In this document: in pieces, positions 1 through 11,869 of the stretch
Layout: every line of letters starts with the position of its first letter
How positions within the stretch are numbered: position 1 is the first letter of the stretch
From: Portulaca oleracea
Taxonomy: Eukaryota > Streptophyta > Magnoliopsida > Caryophyllales > Portulacaceae
DNA: 64,000 nucleotides
Reading direction: 5' to 3'
Assembly: GCA_029582165.1 (NCBI GenBank)
Contig: CM055875.1
Coordinates: 27,005,144 to 27,069,143 of the forward strand
Position numbers and translations under genes: made by a program
The notes under the pieces: generated by a model
What the model was told of the DNA's origin: nothing
What the model saw: only the letters and a program-made list of their open reading frames with translations
The model's database searches: none

Positions 1-1049
1 GCTTATCCTTCCTCTTCTAAACAATGATGCAAATGCAAGATGCAATTTGCAGTGATTATTAAGGTAATTCTGGAAAAAGCTGAAACCCGTCATTGGTAAG
101 TGAGGCTATTCCAAGAAATTTGCAAGACAAACACAACTGTAAAAGCATATTGCTATTACTATGCTTCGTGTCCATTTTCACATGTAGAATCAATCATTGG
201 TACTCCAAAACTAAAAGCTCCATCAAGGTGCTTACTTTCGCAGTGAGGTGCCACAGCTGGAAAAAGCACCAAGCATTCCTAGTTACTTCATTTTATTCAA
301 GTTTTCCTTAGGACAGCTCACACAGCAGCTGTGTTAACAATTATCAGAGCACTTACTGCCAAATACCATGAAATCAAAAGAGATGATGGTTAGAAAAAGA
401 AGGATAGTCTGTCTATGCACAGAGACAAATCAGGACAACCAGAATGGGAATTAGTCTCAAAGTATAGGATAGGATGCTGTAAGTAGTACATTGAAATAAT
501 AACCAACAGCCCACCCCCACCCCCCCACCCCCCCCCCCCCAAAAAAAAAAAAAAAACACATTGTCTAATAGAACTTACCAAAACAAGGAAAGTTCATGTA
601 ATCAAAGCTAAACCCCAATGAGCTCTAGTGAACAGGCAACACAACAATAAAAGGGTCAATAATCTCCAGGTCCCCTTCACACATTTAACAGTTCATGCAT
701 TTATATGACGCCACATAAAAATGAAACCCAACAGGTGGGAGGGAAGGGGGGGAAAAAGAGTAACTTAAACATTTGACGCAGCACAATGCTTTAGCCTAAA
801 ACAGAACCGTTTCTGGTTGATAAGACCACTGCCTCTCAACAAACCAACCCCCAACCCCCCCCCCCTCTTTTTTTCTCGCTGTAGAAAAATAAATAAAGGA
901 GAAGAAGAAGCCAGTCCATATAGCTTGTTGACTAAGAATTTAGATGGATAATCAAATGGAAGATTAGGCTGAGCAACCATTAGCACCTCAGTAAAGAATT
1001 TAAAAGCTTCAAAAGAGATGAAAGAGCAGTTGTTCACAGATAACCGTAC
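1..1049. other. intronic stretch with homopolymer tracts, no exon seen
   Basis: No splice-bounded coding segment is visible on either strand. The stretch contains a C-rich tract running into poly-A (about 511-556) and a second C tract (about 849-867). It is probably intron of the minus-strand gene whose last visible exon starts at 1050. Confidence 0.4.
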
Positions 1050-1924
1050 CATTTGCCGAACCTGAGGAGGAGCTTTAGCATGTGTTGTGATCGATCTTAT
1101 ACCAGATACAAAGATTGGCAGTCCAGAAACCTGAAATTGAGCACATATCACGCAAGACCACAAGGCTTAAAGGGCATATCATGCAAGACCACAAGGATTA
1201 AAGGGCATAAAGGATGCTCAGGACTAAGATCACTCCCAGTATGACAGTTTAAAATATAGAGACACATATTATGTTCTTACAATGGTGGAGCGAAGCATCT
1301 TTGTGTTTTCATGGGTATATGGAGATTTATTGCTCTGATAAAAGTAGGAAGCCGAGCTGCAACAGTTAATCTCCATCCCTAATTCCAAAGAGAACTATAT
1401 GTAAGCATTAAAATATTGGCCGTACCATTGCATGAGCTTAAAGTGTTGGGAGGGCAAACATAAATAGGTAGACTAAGCATTCATTCATTTTCTCCTTGGT
1501 AAACAAGAGTATCCTTCCTTCAACTATGAAATCCCAAAACCTTTACATTTTCTGTTCAATTGTATATTTTGCAGCAGATCTTTTGTTCTTGCCATCATTC
1601 AAATCCAAACAGATAATGTAAAACACAAGCACCTTATGAGGATCCTATATGGGTAGGGTAAGCTGTACAGGAGGTGCACATGTCGACAACTCTACCGCTA
1701 CAACCAAAGGTAATTGTCGAGATGTCACAGAAACCAAAATCAATAAAAGTTTATTGGCATGGATCATAGGTGGCAAGTGAATGATGCACAACCATATGAC
1801 CAAGCTATTAATCTTAAATTGCACATGCAGACAACAGGGAGATCTTCATCAATAAGCCAATAACTAAGGGTACAACTGCCTACAAACAGATATGGATCAC
1901 AATTGGAGGCTTTGGGCAGAACAC

Positions 1925-1959
<35 letters not shown>

Positions 1960-4900
1960 CAAAAAAAAAATTTAAAAAAAAAAACCTCTTTTGTTGAGAT
2001 ATTACACTATCATCTGTTACCCTTTAGACTATCATTAATGGGTATACATTTCATGGAGTATGCCTATGTGGAACAAGAGGAAAAAAATAAAAAAGAAAAG
2101 TCAGAGGTCTTGGCTTTGGAGGGACACTGCAGAGTACTTGAGGGGAAGGGAGTATAGAAGGGAGAGAAAGAGAATAATGAAGGAAAGAATGAGAGGGGGA
2201 AGGAAAAAAAGGAGACAGAAAAAGAGTGAAAATTAAATAAATATTATAAATGGCTCCAACTATATTATAAAACATTATTATATATTCTACTTGTTCCTCA
2301 CCATTATCAATAGACATACCCCATCATCCATTAAAATACCAATATTTATATTTGGTGTACCTCAAACCCAAGTACACCATTTTTGATAGCCTTAAAATAC
2401 CTGTAATGTTGGCTTAGTGGTAAAAGTATCTATTTCAACCAAGGGTGTAAGGTTCAACACCCCCTCCCCCCGGCCTTTTCTTCCTTTCAAAGGAAACATT
2501 TACAATTCTCATCACCACTTTAGTCTTTAGGTATGCCAACTTCTAATCTCAAAAGCTTGGCACGCCTATCTATGATAATGAGTTGAGATGGCTTATCAAA
2601 AATATAATTAGTTGAGATACATGAAAAGCTCTCAAAGATTGATTTTGTCCAAGCTTGAAGCTAGTCAAGCGGCCATAATTGGACTCGAAAAGGCAAGAAG
2701 ATATTGACGAGACTTGCCTTCTATATGTTGTTGCCTTGAAGGCTCAAACTTCTATTCCTATATCAATGAAAACCTTTTGTTCTTTTTTTTTTTTTTTTTA
2801 CTTTGGTGTTGTGGGGATCTTATTTAATGAAAATTTAGGAACTTCCCAAATAAGTAAGGGTTTTTGGTGCCAAATAATCCTAACCATAAGGCTTGTGATT
2901 TAAAATAATCCAAACTGACTTTTTCGCCACCAGTAGTCAAAACTTGTCATCTTTTTTCTGAAATGAAGCAAACACCAAATTTCAGCAACGAAAAACTGAC
3001 GCAACATCGATACCACATGCTTAATAATGAAAAAACGATGCCGAGTCATCACTACAAACAAGCAAGTGGTACTGATACTCCATCAGTTTTCTGTCGGAAT
3101 TTGGTTCTAGCTTAGTCTAGGAAATATTGTCAAAAGTTCAGCCAATTGGTGGCCAAAAATCAGTTTGGATTATTTTCAATCACAAGCCCTATAGCATGGA
3201 TTATTTAGCGCCAAAAACCCAATAATAAAAAAAAGTAACTTCCAAAATAAAATTAAGAAAGAATTGGGATCAATTTTGTTGAGCAAGAATCAAATTTGAG
3301 TCAGGTGTACAGTTCACAAATCAAGGTTCAAAATGAGTTGGATGTTCAATGTGGGCCTGATTTAAAGAAATTTTACGTCAAAAGTAATGTAGTGTTGTTT
3401 GCTTGAGATATGTACCATTTGAAAGGGACATGTTTTTGTTAAGGTGTCAATAAGGGCCTTGAAGAAGCATCACCCTTGAAAATCAAGGCAACAATGCCAC
3501 CTAAAAGGCACAGTACTCATCAACACAAACGTCAGAACATTCGACTGCCCCCCCCCCCCTTCTCTTAGTCAACAAAAAAAAGAATGAAAAACAACAATGT
3601 ACTCCAGTATAGTCCCACAAACAGGAGGTCTGAGCGAGTCCAAATGTAGGGAGCCTTCCCCCATGCATAGGAGTGCATGAACGAGCTCATTCTGGCAGAC
3701 CTAAAAGAACGAAAAACATCGAGCTAAAAGAATATAACAAAAAGTACTCAAAATCGCAACCTAGATATAAATCATTTAATGATAAACCCTGAATTGGTTT
3801 AGTGCTCCAAAACCCAACTAGAACTAGAGTATTGTTCAGGTTAGAAAATATTTGGTAAACGGACCATATACTTGGCAATATCTCATGAGTCCATCCTAAC
3901 CATGAAATAATACCAACAAGACACATCATGTATTATAGTATATTCACCAATGAAATATACATAAAATTACATCAAATATGGTTATCCAATCCTTGAAAAA
4001 AAAAATTATAAACTGCCCATAATACCCTAAACCCTAGCTGCTGCCAGTTTATGTCAGCCACCACCTCCATAGTGCTAGTGCTAGCTGACTGCTGCTGCTG
4101 AGCTTTATGTACGGCTGATTTCCAGTTTCCTGATCAAATTTTTTGTAGCCATATTATCTCTTAAACCAACACGGCTATTGCACAAAGAGCTTCCAAGCCA
4201 ACTGTTAAAAGTTGGAACTCAATTAAGCACCCCCCACATCATCTTTTGGTGACCTTATCGAGTTATTGGATAGAGTTGGAAGCCTTCTGTACCAGCCCAG
4301 GTATCTCAGTCCCCTCCAAAATCCATTCAGGATGCTCTCAAACCACTACAAGGACTCTTGATTTCAGAAGTGCTCCATAATCAAGCTAATATTGATGCTA
4401 GGCATGCTCTTTCCTCATGTCTATTTGAGCTTATCCAAATCACCGCCCCAGATCCTCCATTAGATGATGACTCTATTAAGAAGGTTTTCATGCTAATCGT
4501 GCCATCTTTTCAGAACCTAGAGGATACAACTAGCCCATCATACCATAAAAGGCTCCATGTGCTTAAGACTATGGCCAAAGTAAGGTCTTATCTTGTGATG
4601 TTTGATCTTGAATGTGATGGTCTTCTCTTGTATGTTTTGATTATTTCCTTGCATCCATTAGGAACTACCATCCACCTATAATTCTCTCACACATCAAATC
4701 CATTCTTTGTGGTCTTCTTCAAGAAGCTGATGATTTTCTAGTAGAATTCCTTGTTTCCATGCTATATGATGCACAGAATGCTAGAGAATCACATATTGCA
4801 CAAAGTTTATCGAGGGCAGGTAGGAAAAATGCGCATCACAGGTCATACGATTTCCCCATTTATGAGTGTTCAAATTGAAAATTAACAACCTCTTGAAGTG

Positions 4901-6787
4901 CTGGTTGTTCAGATTATAGGCTTTGAATGTCCTCATATAGCTGAAATTGAAAGTGGTACCATAGAGGAGTATCCAGAAGCTATTGAAGTTCCTACTAGTG
5001 TGAATTTTCTGTTTAGTCATCCACTTAATGATGTGGAGAATTCAATAGCAATGATATAGTATATTGATTTCTTTCTCCCTGAAGAATGTTTTGCTTGTAA
5101 GAAGCTGCATCCCATCATTCAATTGCTACTTCTTCTGGAGAAGCTCAAAGTTGTGCACTATTTTGTTATGTGTGACAAAGTGAATATGCTCTTTCTTTGT
5201 TGGATTTTCTTGTTTACACACTTCTACAAAACTAGAGGACGTGTTTTTCGCAACTGGAGATCTATTGTGTTGCTTTTCTGGCAGCGTATCTTCATGCAAA
5301 CTCTCCAGAGGCAAGTTTTTCATCTCGGGAGAATGATGGGAAGAAGGAGTAAAATGTTTAGGAATAATAATATTCAGTATATTTATGATTTTATATAGTT
5401 TCCTATTCTTGTTAGGAATATTATAGTTTCCTGTATTTAGGAATATTATTCTAGTTTCTTAATTCTATTAAGTTTAGTATAAGGAAGGTATTATCTATAA
5501 TTAAGGGCATTGTTAGCCTTTATGAAACACATTACATTGATATTGAATATTGAATATTGAATATTATGAATTCTTACTGATTATGCACGGGGATGCTAAT
5601 TTTTCCTGAATCCAACATGGGGATGCTAAATTCTTCTCTTGAATTCAACACGAGGATGTTGAATTCGTATCTTTAGCTTGTATTTATTTTCCAGTTCTCT
5701 ATCAACTTGGTATCAGAGCACGTTCTTTATCAATACTTCTCAAGGACATTGGATCTCTTTACTAGGATATCTCTAGCTTCGGAACTTTTACAAAACTCAA
5801 AAAGTAAACTTTGGGGCAGTTATTTGAAATTAGATTACATCATATTTAAGCCAATGCTTCATTTGATACTCCATCCATCCTACATTATCTGTCTTTTTAA
5901 CTAACTTTTTTCCATAGGATTTGTCGTTTAGAATCCCAATCACACATTCCCACCTATTTTACTTATTTGGATGCATGCAATGACTTGTAACCAGGATCTT
6001 CAACTCAATCAAGCTAACTTTGGGTACAATTCAAGCTTGACTCGAGTATAAAATCAAGATTAGAGGACAAAAATACCAAATGAACTCAAGTTGAGCAAGG
6101 AGACCTAAGCCCAAGTGCAGTTTCCGCTCAAAGTTTAGACTAGCAATATTCATTCGCTTACTTAGGGTTGTTTCAAAATAAATGTCACTTGGAACAAATA
6201 AAATCTTATTCTTCTCTATTGTATCATGGGTTATTGCCATGCTTAGAGTATCGCGCATCCCCCAAATAAACCTGATAGCTAACATTACATTTATTTCAAA
6301 AAAAAAAATAAAGAAACCCAAAACCAATACTCCATCAACTCCGAAAACCAAAAAACGAAAGAGAAACAAATAAATCGCCATGCTTAACCTCAAGTTCCAA
6401 ATCAATCCCCCCCCCCCCCCAAAAAAAAAAAAATTCCCCCTCTTTTCAGGTAGACATACTTTCCCATACGGAAATACATTTGACCCATTGACAGTAAAAT
6501 GCAAATGAACTACAATCAATTATAAGAGGCAACTAAAAGTTGAATAAAATTAAAATATTGTTGCAGACGAGGGAGGCAGAACTTACCATTGATAATAGCA
6601 TTAGAGTAACTTCTTGAGCTCGATATCCTGCAAAAATAGTGGTACCGAAAGGTAGAAATCATTAGCCTAGATTAGATGGTAGGAGAAAAGAAACCATAAC
6701 TGGTAAATGGATTTACGGATAAGAATATTGTTGAATTTGCACAAGTCTGGAAAGGTTTCGAGCAGCATTTGATCGAAACAGCGCCAT
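1050..6787 (-). CDS. 5' part of a probable mitochondrial protein gene (tentatively Tim44-like/mL45-type)
   Basis: Four spliced pieces can be read on the minus strand: exon 1 at 6717-6787 (ATG at 6787), exon 2 at 6587-6627, then 1281-1356 and 1050-1130, each with GT donor and AG acceptor. Exon 1 starts MALFRSNAARNLSRL, an Arg/Ser-rich, acid-free stretch typical of a mitochondrial presequence. Exon 2 continues it in phase. The last piece reads VSGLPIFVSG and ends THAKAPPQVRQM, in phase with the preceding piece (ending MLRSTI). The THAKAPPQxRQM motif resembles, from memory, the start of the plant Tim44-like/mL45 mitochondrial proteins; this family call is tentative. Exon 2 leaves one base and the 1281-1356 piece needs two, so at least one small exon in the 5.2 kb intron was not found. 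The gene continues past base 1. The 5' leader lies just above 6787. No later exon was seen in 1-1049. Confidence 0.5.
2405..2480 (+). mobile_element. tRNA-derived SINE-like remnant
   Basis: An A-box-like GGCTTAGTGGTAA (2411-2423) is followed about 28 bases later by a B-box-like GGTTCAACACCCC (2451-2463), the layout of an RNA polymerase III promoter in plant SINEs. A C-rich tract follows. No terminal duplication was identified, so the borders are approximate. It sits in the intron of the minus-strand gene. Confidence 0.45.
2858..3220. mobile_element. foldback MITE with ~100-bp inverted ends
   Basis: The left end GGGTTTTTGGTGCCAAATAA is mirrored by TTATTTAGCGCCAAAAACCC at the right end. Complementarity continues inward through TTGTGATT.AAAATAATCC and CAAACTGA. 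Flanks AATAAGTAA and AATAATAAA look like an imperfect 9-bp target duplication, which would suit a Mutator-type MITE. No coding capacity. Confidence 0.65.
4240..4800 (+). pseudogene. PDS5 cohesin-cofactor pseudogene fragment
   Basis: Translation gives a run resembling the plant sister-chromatid cohesion protein PDS5: QSPPKSIQDALKPLQGLL near 4310, then ITAPDPPLDDDSIKKVFMLI and KVRSYLVMFDLECDGLL at 4440-4625, all hallmark PDS5 HEAT-repeat sequence. Homology continues in another frame at 4645-4800 (HPPIILSHIKSILCGLLQEA). At least two single-base frameshifts break it. Several PDS5 exons seem to be read without introns, which suggests a processed (retro) copy, though no poly-A tail or target duplication was found. 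It lies in an intron of the oppositely oriented gene at 1050-6787. Confidence 0.7.
4801..5400 (+). other. unassigned short ORF remnants
   Basis: Translatable patches on the plus strand (e.g. around 4900-5040, and 5123-5398 with M at 5123) are interrupted by stops and I do not recognise them. They may be further decayed coding sequence carried with the PDS5 fragment, or non-coding intron. Confidence 0.25.
5410..5704 (+). mobile_element. copia-type LTR remnant
   Basis: The segment begins TGTTAGGAATATTATAG and ends CTCTATCA, followed after three bases by a perfect tRNA-Met primer site. This is the junction expected between a 5' LTR and its internal region. The LTR is only about 295 bp. No gag or pol follows before the exons at 6587, so the element is truncated or only its 5' part survives. 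Confidence 0.6.
5708..5719 (+). promoter_or_regulatory. primer binding site, tRNA-iMet
   Basis: TGGTATCAGAGC exactly matches the complement of the 3' end of plant initiator tRNA-Met, the usual minus-strand primer of copia and many gypsy elements. Confidence 0.75.
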
Positions 6788-7382
6788 TTTCGATCAAACT
6801 GGTGAGTGGTGAAGCTCAGATCGACAAACGTAGGAAGAGAAAGAGGAGAGAGCCGGGGTTTAGGACTTTAGGCACAACGCAAGGGTTTAGCTGGAATTAT
6901 CTGCTACTTTGCGGCCCGACCAGCTTCCCTGGTCCCTAGTTAATAAATGAAAATATGTATTATGTTCTTTTTTATATGTTATTTGTAGTTTTCAGTGTCA
7001 ATCTTTAATCGATAATTTCTAATGTAAAATTTTTATTAAAAAAATATAATATTATACATTTTGATAGTACTTTTCAATACAAATTTAATGAAATTAATTT
7101 TGTATTATGAATTATTATACAAATTAAGATATTAATGGACAAAATGTTTAACACAATTTCCTAGATGATGGATAAATAAAAACGGAGGAAGTAACGTGCT
7201 CCGTCGGTGGCGGATCTAGAATTTGAGGTCAGTTGTATAATTTGCCCTGGAAAAATTAAAATTGAATGGCACGCACTAACAAAATTTAAAAATAACATAA
7301 AAGTTGAAAAATCAACATTAACCATAAAATTATATTGAATGACTATTACATACTACATAATTCAATTTATGTATTTATAAAT

Positions 7383-7940
7383 GAACTAATTAGATTTTTA
7401 CCCATTGACGTTTTGAGAAAGTAGGATTTTACCCTCCAGGTTTTGGAAATTAGGTTTACCCTACCTCAAGTTTAAACTCATAATTATTTTGCCCTTTTTC
7501 CGGTGGAAGACAAAACTACACCTGTAGAAGGGCGTAAAAAGTCTGTGAAGACCCTAATTAAAAGTAACAAAATACATATTTACCCCTCCCAAAAGAATAA
7601 CAAAGTGTCGTCTCACCTTTCATGTCGTTAAGGTTGTCCTGCTCAAAACTGGATGAATCAAAGAATGGAAACTCATATATTGAACGAAGATGAGAAAGGG
7701 TGGGATGGGTTTAATTTGTCACGCGTGCAAATGGATTTTTAAATGGAGGACATTTAGTCAGCTCATATTAATGTAAAAACTAACTTCATCTGAAAAGGAT
7801 GTATTTAATCTTTAATCCAAAGGTAAGGTGGAAATTTATTACTTAGTTTAAAGTTGAGGTAGGGTAAACCTAATTTCCGAAACTTAGAGGGTAAAATCCT
7901 ACTTTCTCAAAACTAAAAGGGGTAAAAACCTAATTAGTTC
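7383..7940. mobile_element. foldback MITE with ~110-bp inverted ends
   Basis: The left arm GAACTAATTAGATTTTTACC and right arm terminus CCTAATTAGTTC are inverted copies, and the match continues inward (GAGAAAGTAGGATTTTACCC, GGAAATTAGGTTTACCCTAC). Both sides are flanked directly by ATTTATAAAT (7373-7382 and 7941-7950). That flank is itself a palindrome, so it is either a 9-10-bp target duplication or the outermost part of the inverted repeat. No ORF. Confidence 0.7.
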
Positions 7941-8190
7941 ATTTATAAATAATAATTTAACCATATTTGCTCATTCACACAACAACAAGAAATTTAACAA
8001 ATCCTAATTTAATCACATTGGTTTGTTCCCACAAATCGAATTCAAAGTTAATTTTATACAACTACAACAACAATTTCCCTGCATAAACACGTTTAAACAA
8101 ATGTGATTTTAATTTTTTTTTACTTTGTTCAAAGTGAATTTTTTTTGCTTATGTATAGATTAGCTAACATGTTATAAATTTAAATATATA

Positions 8191-8345
8191 GGGAAGTGAT
8201 CATATGTTGGGTTTATGTGAACATGTGAGCATTAGGATTATGGACCCTTGGATTTTCAATCAATGGATGAGAAAAAAAGTGGAGTTTGGCTTTTTTTTTT
8301 TTGCCCATTTAACACAGCCCTCACGTGACGTTGGGAGAAAAAAAA
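8191..8345 (+). repeat. left terminal inverted repeat of the 5.3 kb element
   Basis: Reads GGGAAGTGATCATATG inward and pairs imperfectly with 13380-13532. Two close copies of the word GTGA[AG]CATGTGAGCAT occur across the two ends. Confidence 0.7.
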
Positions 8346-8884
8346 ATTGGTTGCCCCTTCCCAAAAAAACAACGCAGGATCACACAATCCCAAAAATCAA
8401 TTGAAGTTTCTTCTTCCCCCCCCCCTCCTCCAGACTGAATGTTCATCTCTCCTCCTCCTCAACACCGGGGTGCGAACTCAACGACGAACACATTATATGG
8501 TTTCTGACGTATTGTGTGGTGTATCTTGACGAACTCAACAGTGAAGAATGACGGAATCGAAAAGATTTAGGTAAGCGATTTGGGTGTTGGTTTCGGTGCA
8601 GAATTAGGGTTCCAATTGGGCGTAGTGTTCTTTTTATGGTGTTTTCCAACGTGAAGTTGTTTATGTGAATTATTTTAGGGTTTAGTTCATTGAAACAATT
8701 GTATTTGTTTTCAGATACGTGAAATTTCGAATAAAATGGTTGAACAAGGAAGCATGAAGGAGGTTCATGTGGAAGAAGCAAGTAAAAGGTTAGGGTTTTA
8801 GGTGGGTTGAATACGAAATGTCGATGTGTATTTTACGTTCGATGAATTGGGCGAATGTTGTTTACAGTAGCTATAATAGATGTC

Positions 8885-9570
8885 CACTGTTTGGGAGGTA
8901 ATTGTGTTGATAAAGGTGGGGGTTTGGCGGGGGTTTTCAAGAATGAAATTAGTGTGTTATATGAGCGTTGTCCACGGGGACATTAGTGGATGTCCACTAG
9001 TGAAACTGGTGGTGTCCATAGTATTGATTATTTGTTTTGAATATACAAATTTGTTATGTATCTGAAGTTACAAAAGGTTGGGTTTTTAGGGTGGTTTTCC
9101 AGCATGAATTGGTGTGTTATGTGAGTGTTGTCCACAGGGACATTAGTTAACGTCCACTGATGAAACTGGTGGAGTGCACAATATTGATTATGTATTTTGA
9201 ATATACGAATTCGTTATGTAGCTTATGTTTCAAAAGGTTGGGCTTTTGGGGCGGTCTTTCCCAGTATGAAATTGGTGTGTTATATGAATGTTGTCCACAG
9301 GGACATTAACTGATGTCCATTGATGAAATTGGTGGTGTCCACAGTATTGATTATGTATTTTGAATATACAAATTCATTATGTAACTGACGTTTCAAATGT
9401 GTAGTTTATGTTTGAGGGGGCTGTGGGTTGGGGATAATTGTGTTAAGAAAGATTGAATTTGGTAGGGTTTTATTCAATATGAAACTTGATACATGGTGAA
9501 AATTTTGTCCAAAGTGACATTGACTGATGTCCACTGATGTTATGAGTGATGTCTACAATGATGAATGACT
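8885..9570 (+). repeat. ~160-bp tandem repeat, about four copies
   Basis: Successive copies begin near 8895, 9072, 9232 and 9390. Each carries TTGTCCACAGGGACATTA, a TGATGTCCACTGATGAAA-like core and TTTTGAATATAC. The fourth copy is more diverged. No coding potential is conserved between copies. Confidence 0.7.
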
Positions 9571-10309
9571 GTGAGTTGGGGATGGTAGTGATAATGATTG
9601 TGTTTTGTGTTTGTATTTGTGCAGTTAAACAAATGTGCATGTATGATAACGTTAGATGTTCGCAATCAGAGTAATTAATGTCCCCTTATGTTATGTTCAC
9701 ATGCTCACAGTGTGCTGGTGGTGTGTTTGTCAAAGTTGCACCCTTAATCTGAGAAGGGACGGTAGTGATAATGATTATGTGTTGTGCAATTTGTAAGTAC
9801 ACAGTCAGTTTGGAATCCCTTGCTTTTCCACTATTATATTGTTCAATCCCCAAATATGTTGAGCGTCAACTTGTTCCATTGTAGGAAGAACGAATGGAGG
9901 TATTGAAGAAACGCTATTGTCACGATATAATTATGCATGAAGACAACATGTTGAAAAACCATGTTTACAGCAAGGCTTCTCAGTGGGATGAAACCAAGTC
10001 ACTTCCGCCAATCTGATTTAATGGTGTGAGATGGATCACTCTTGGATTCAGATTACTTAGTACATGGTGTATTGTAGAACTTTAAGAACATTTTTAGTGG
10101 TTGTCATGTTAGTGTCATGAACAACAGTTGGATTATTGGTTAGCTTTTTTTTTCCATATTTTCTCTTTACTATTAGTAGAACATATTATGTATTTGGTTC
10201 GAAAAATCACCTCATGATGGATACGATTACATTTAAGTGTAGTTATATTTTTTGTCTCCCACTTAGTTGCATTTGTTGTCCACATTTGTAATGAATGATG
10301 TATGCGATT

Positions 10310-10660
10310 ATATTGACTGATGTCCACAGTACTGATGAATGATGTCCACAACAATATTAGATGATGCCCGCAATGACATTTGAACGATGTCCATTGGTAT
10401 CATATGTATATACTTTAAGTCCACATTGGTAATCAATGATGTCCCCAAGAATATTGAATGATGTCCGCAATGATATTGAACTAAGCTAATTTTTGTCCTA
10501 TGCGGCGCAGACCACATTTATAATGTTTGATGTCCACAGCGATATGGACTGAAGTCCACGTTGGTCATCCACGTATGTGTGAACATATATAGTCAAAGTC
10601 CACATTGGTAACTAATAAGGTCCACAATGATATTAATGGATGTCCACAATGATATCTAAG
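10310..10660 (+). repeat. GATGTCC(A/G)CAATGATATT short tandem array
   Basis: The word GATGTCC, followed by ACA or GCA and then A[AG]T[GA]ATATT, recurs about every 20-50 bases. Examples start near 10319, 10346, 10385 and 10438. It is part of the left-half repeat field of the 5.3 kb element. Confidence 0.65.
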
Positions 10661-11430
10661 GATGGCCATTGTTTACATCTGTACGTTAAGTCATCAAGTA
10701 TGTTTGCATGGGAGATACCACATGCAATACATCAAGTATGTGTGGGTAGGTGATATCACATACTGTACATAATTTCCTCAATCCAAATACGTGATGTCCT
10801 ATTTACAAATACTTGGTGTCCTTAGTCTTAAAACTAAATGCTCACCACTCTTTATAAAAGCATAAAAATATATCAAGTACATGTCAATGAAATTGAGTGT
10901 CCTCCAAATTACAATACTTAAATTCTCACATGATGGGGTAAAATGCATATGAAGTAACATGCGTCCATATTTAAGCAAAAGTCCACATCCAATGAAACTG
11001 AATGTCTTCCAATGACAGTACTACAGAATATATAATTGAAGTCCACATTAGTATTAAGGATGTCCGCGATGATATTAATGGATGTCCACAATGATATTAA
11101 AGGATGATCATTGTTTACATCTGTAAGTTAAGTCATCAAGTATGTTCGAATGGGGGATACCACATGCAGCACATGATGTCCTTAGTCCAAATTCATGATG
11201 TCCTATTTATAGGTATTTGATGTCCTCAGTCTAAAAACTGAATGCCCATCACTCTTTACAAATACATAAAAATATATTAGGTACACACCAATGAAACTGA
11301 GTGTCCTCCAAATTACAATTCTTAAATCCCAACATGATGGGGTAAAATGCATATGAAGTAACATACGTCCACATCTAAGCAAAAGTCACAATCAAATGAA
11401 ACGAAATGTCTTCCAATGACAATTCTACAG
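10639..11430 (+). repeat. ~440-bp direct duplication
   Basis: 10639-11035 and 11080-11430 are two diverged copies. Both contain GGATGTCCACAATGATAT, AAGTCATCAAGTATGTT, GAGTGTCCTCCAAATTACAA and GATGGGGTAAAATGCATATG in the same order. Confidence 0.7.
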
Positions 11431-11514
11431 AATAAAATACATACTCCAAATAATCCCCAAAAAAGTCACCACTCCAACTATATATGTTCATTCATAACCC
11501 TTACAGAAATCATA

Positions 11515-11750
11515 ATTAGAAACAATAACATGTCATCCATAGCGTTCTGGGCAATTTAGGATGTCGTGCATTGCAATTCATCACAACATTTGCACCGCCA
11601 TGCATTTGCTTTCTTCGTTGCAACCTCAACAATTGTCTTTGTTCTCTTGCCCCTCCCTTTCGTTGCTGATGCCGACAGCGGGTGAATTGTAGCCTCCTTT
11701 GGCACATGGACATGAAGTACAATGAAAATGAATATCAAATGAACCATGTC
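11515..11750 (-). pseudogene. FAR1/FRS-type transposase C-terminal fragment
   Basis: On the minus strand the segment reads ATKGRGKRTKTIVEVATKKA followed by WRCKCC. After a one-base frame change it reads MHDILNCPERYG. TKGR followed by Lys/Arg-rich sequence and a C-X2-C...H-X4-C knuckle is how the C-terminus of FAR1/FHY3-related proteins and their Mutator-like (Jittery/Far-red type) transposase ancestors ends. The N-terminal FAR1 domain and catalytic region were not found. It ties the surrounding 5.3 kb element to that transposase lineage. Confidence 0.5.
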
Positions 11751-11869
11751 AGGATATCAATTACAATGAAGATGAACATCAATTGCATAAATTGCTCTAT
11801 TATACCCATATCAAATGAAACCTGTTTGGCGCAATGAAAATGAATATCAAATGAAACATGTTTGGCACA

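Noticed and set aside
765..1163. 132-codon minus-strand ORF
   Set aside because: Only its first part overlaps a splice-bounded exon (1050-1130); the rest is intron read-through with a G/C tract.
6031..6519. 162-codon minus-strand ORF
   Set aside because: Includes a poly-G/T tract reading, has no homology I recognise, and lies in an intron.
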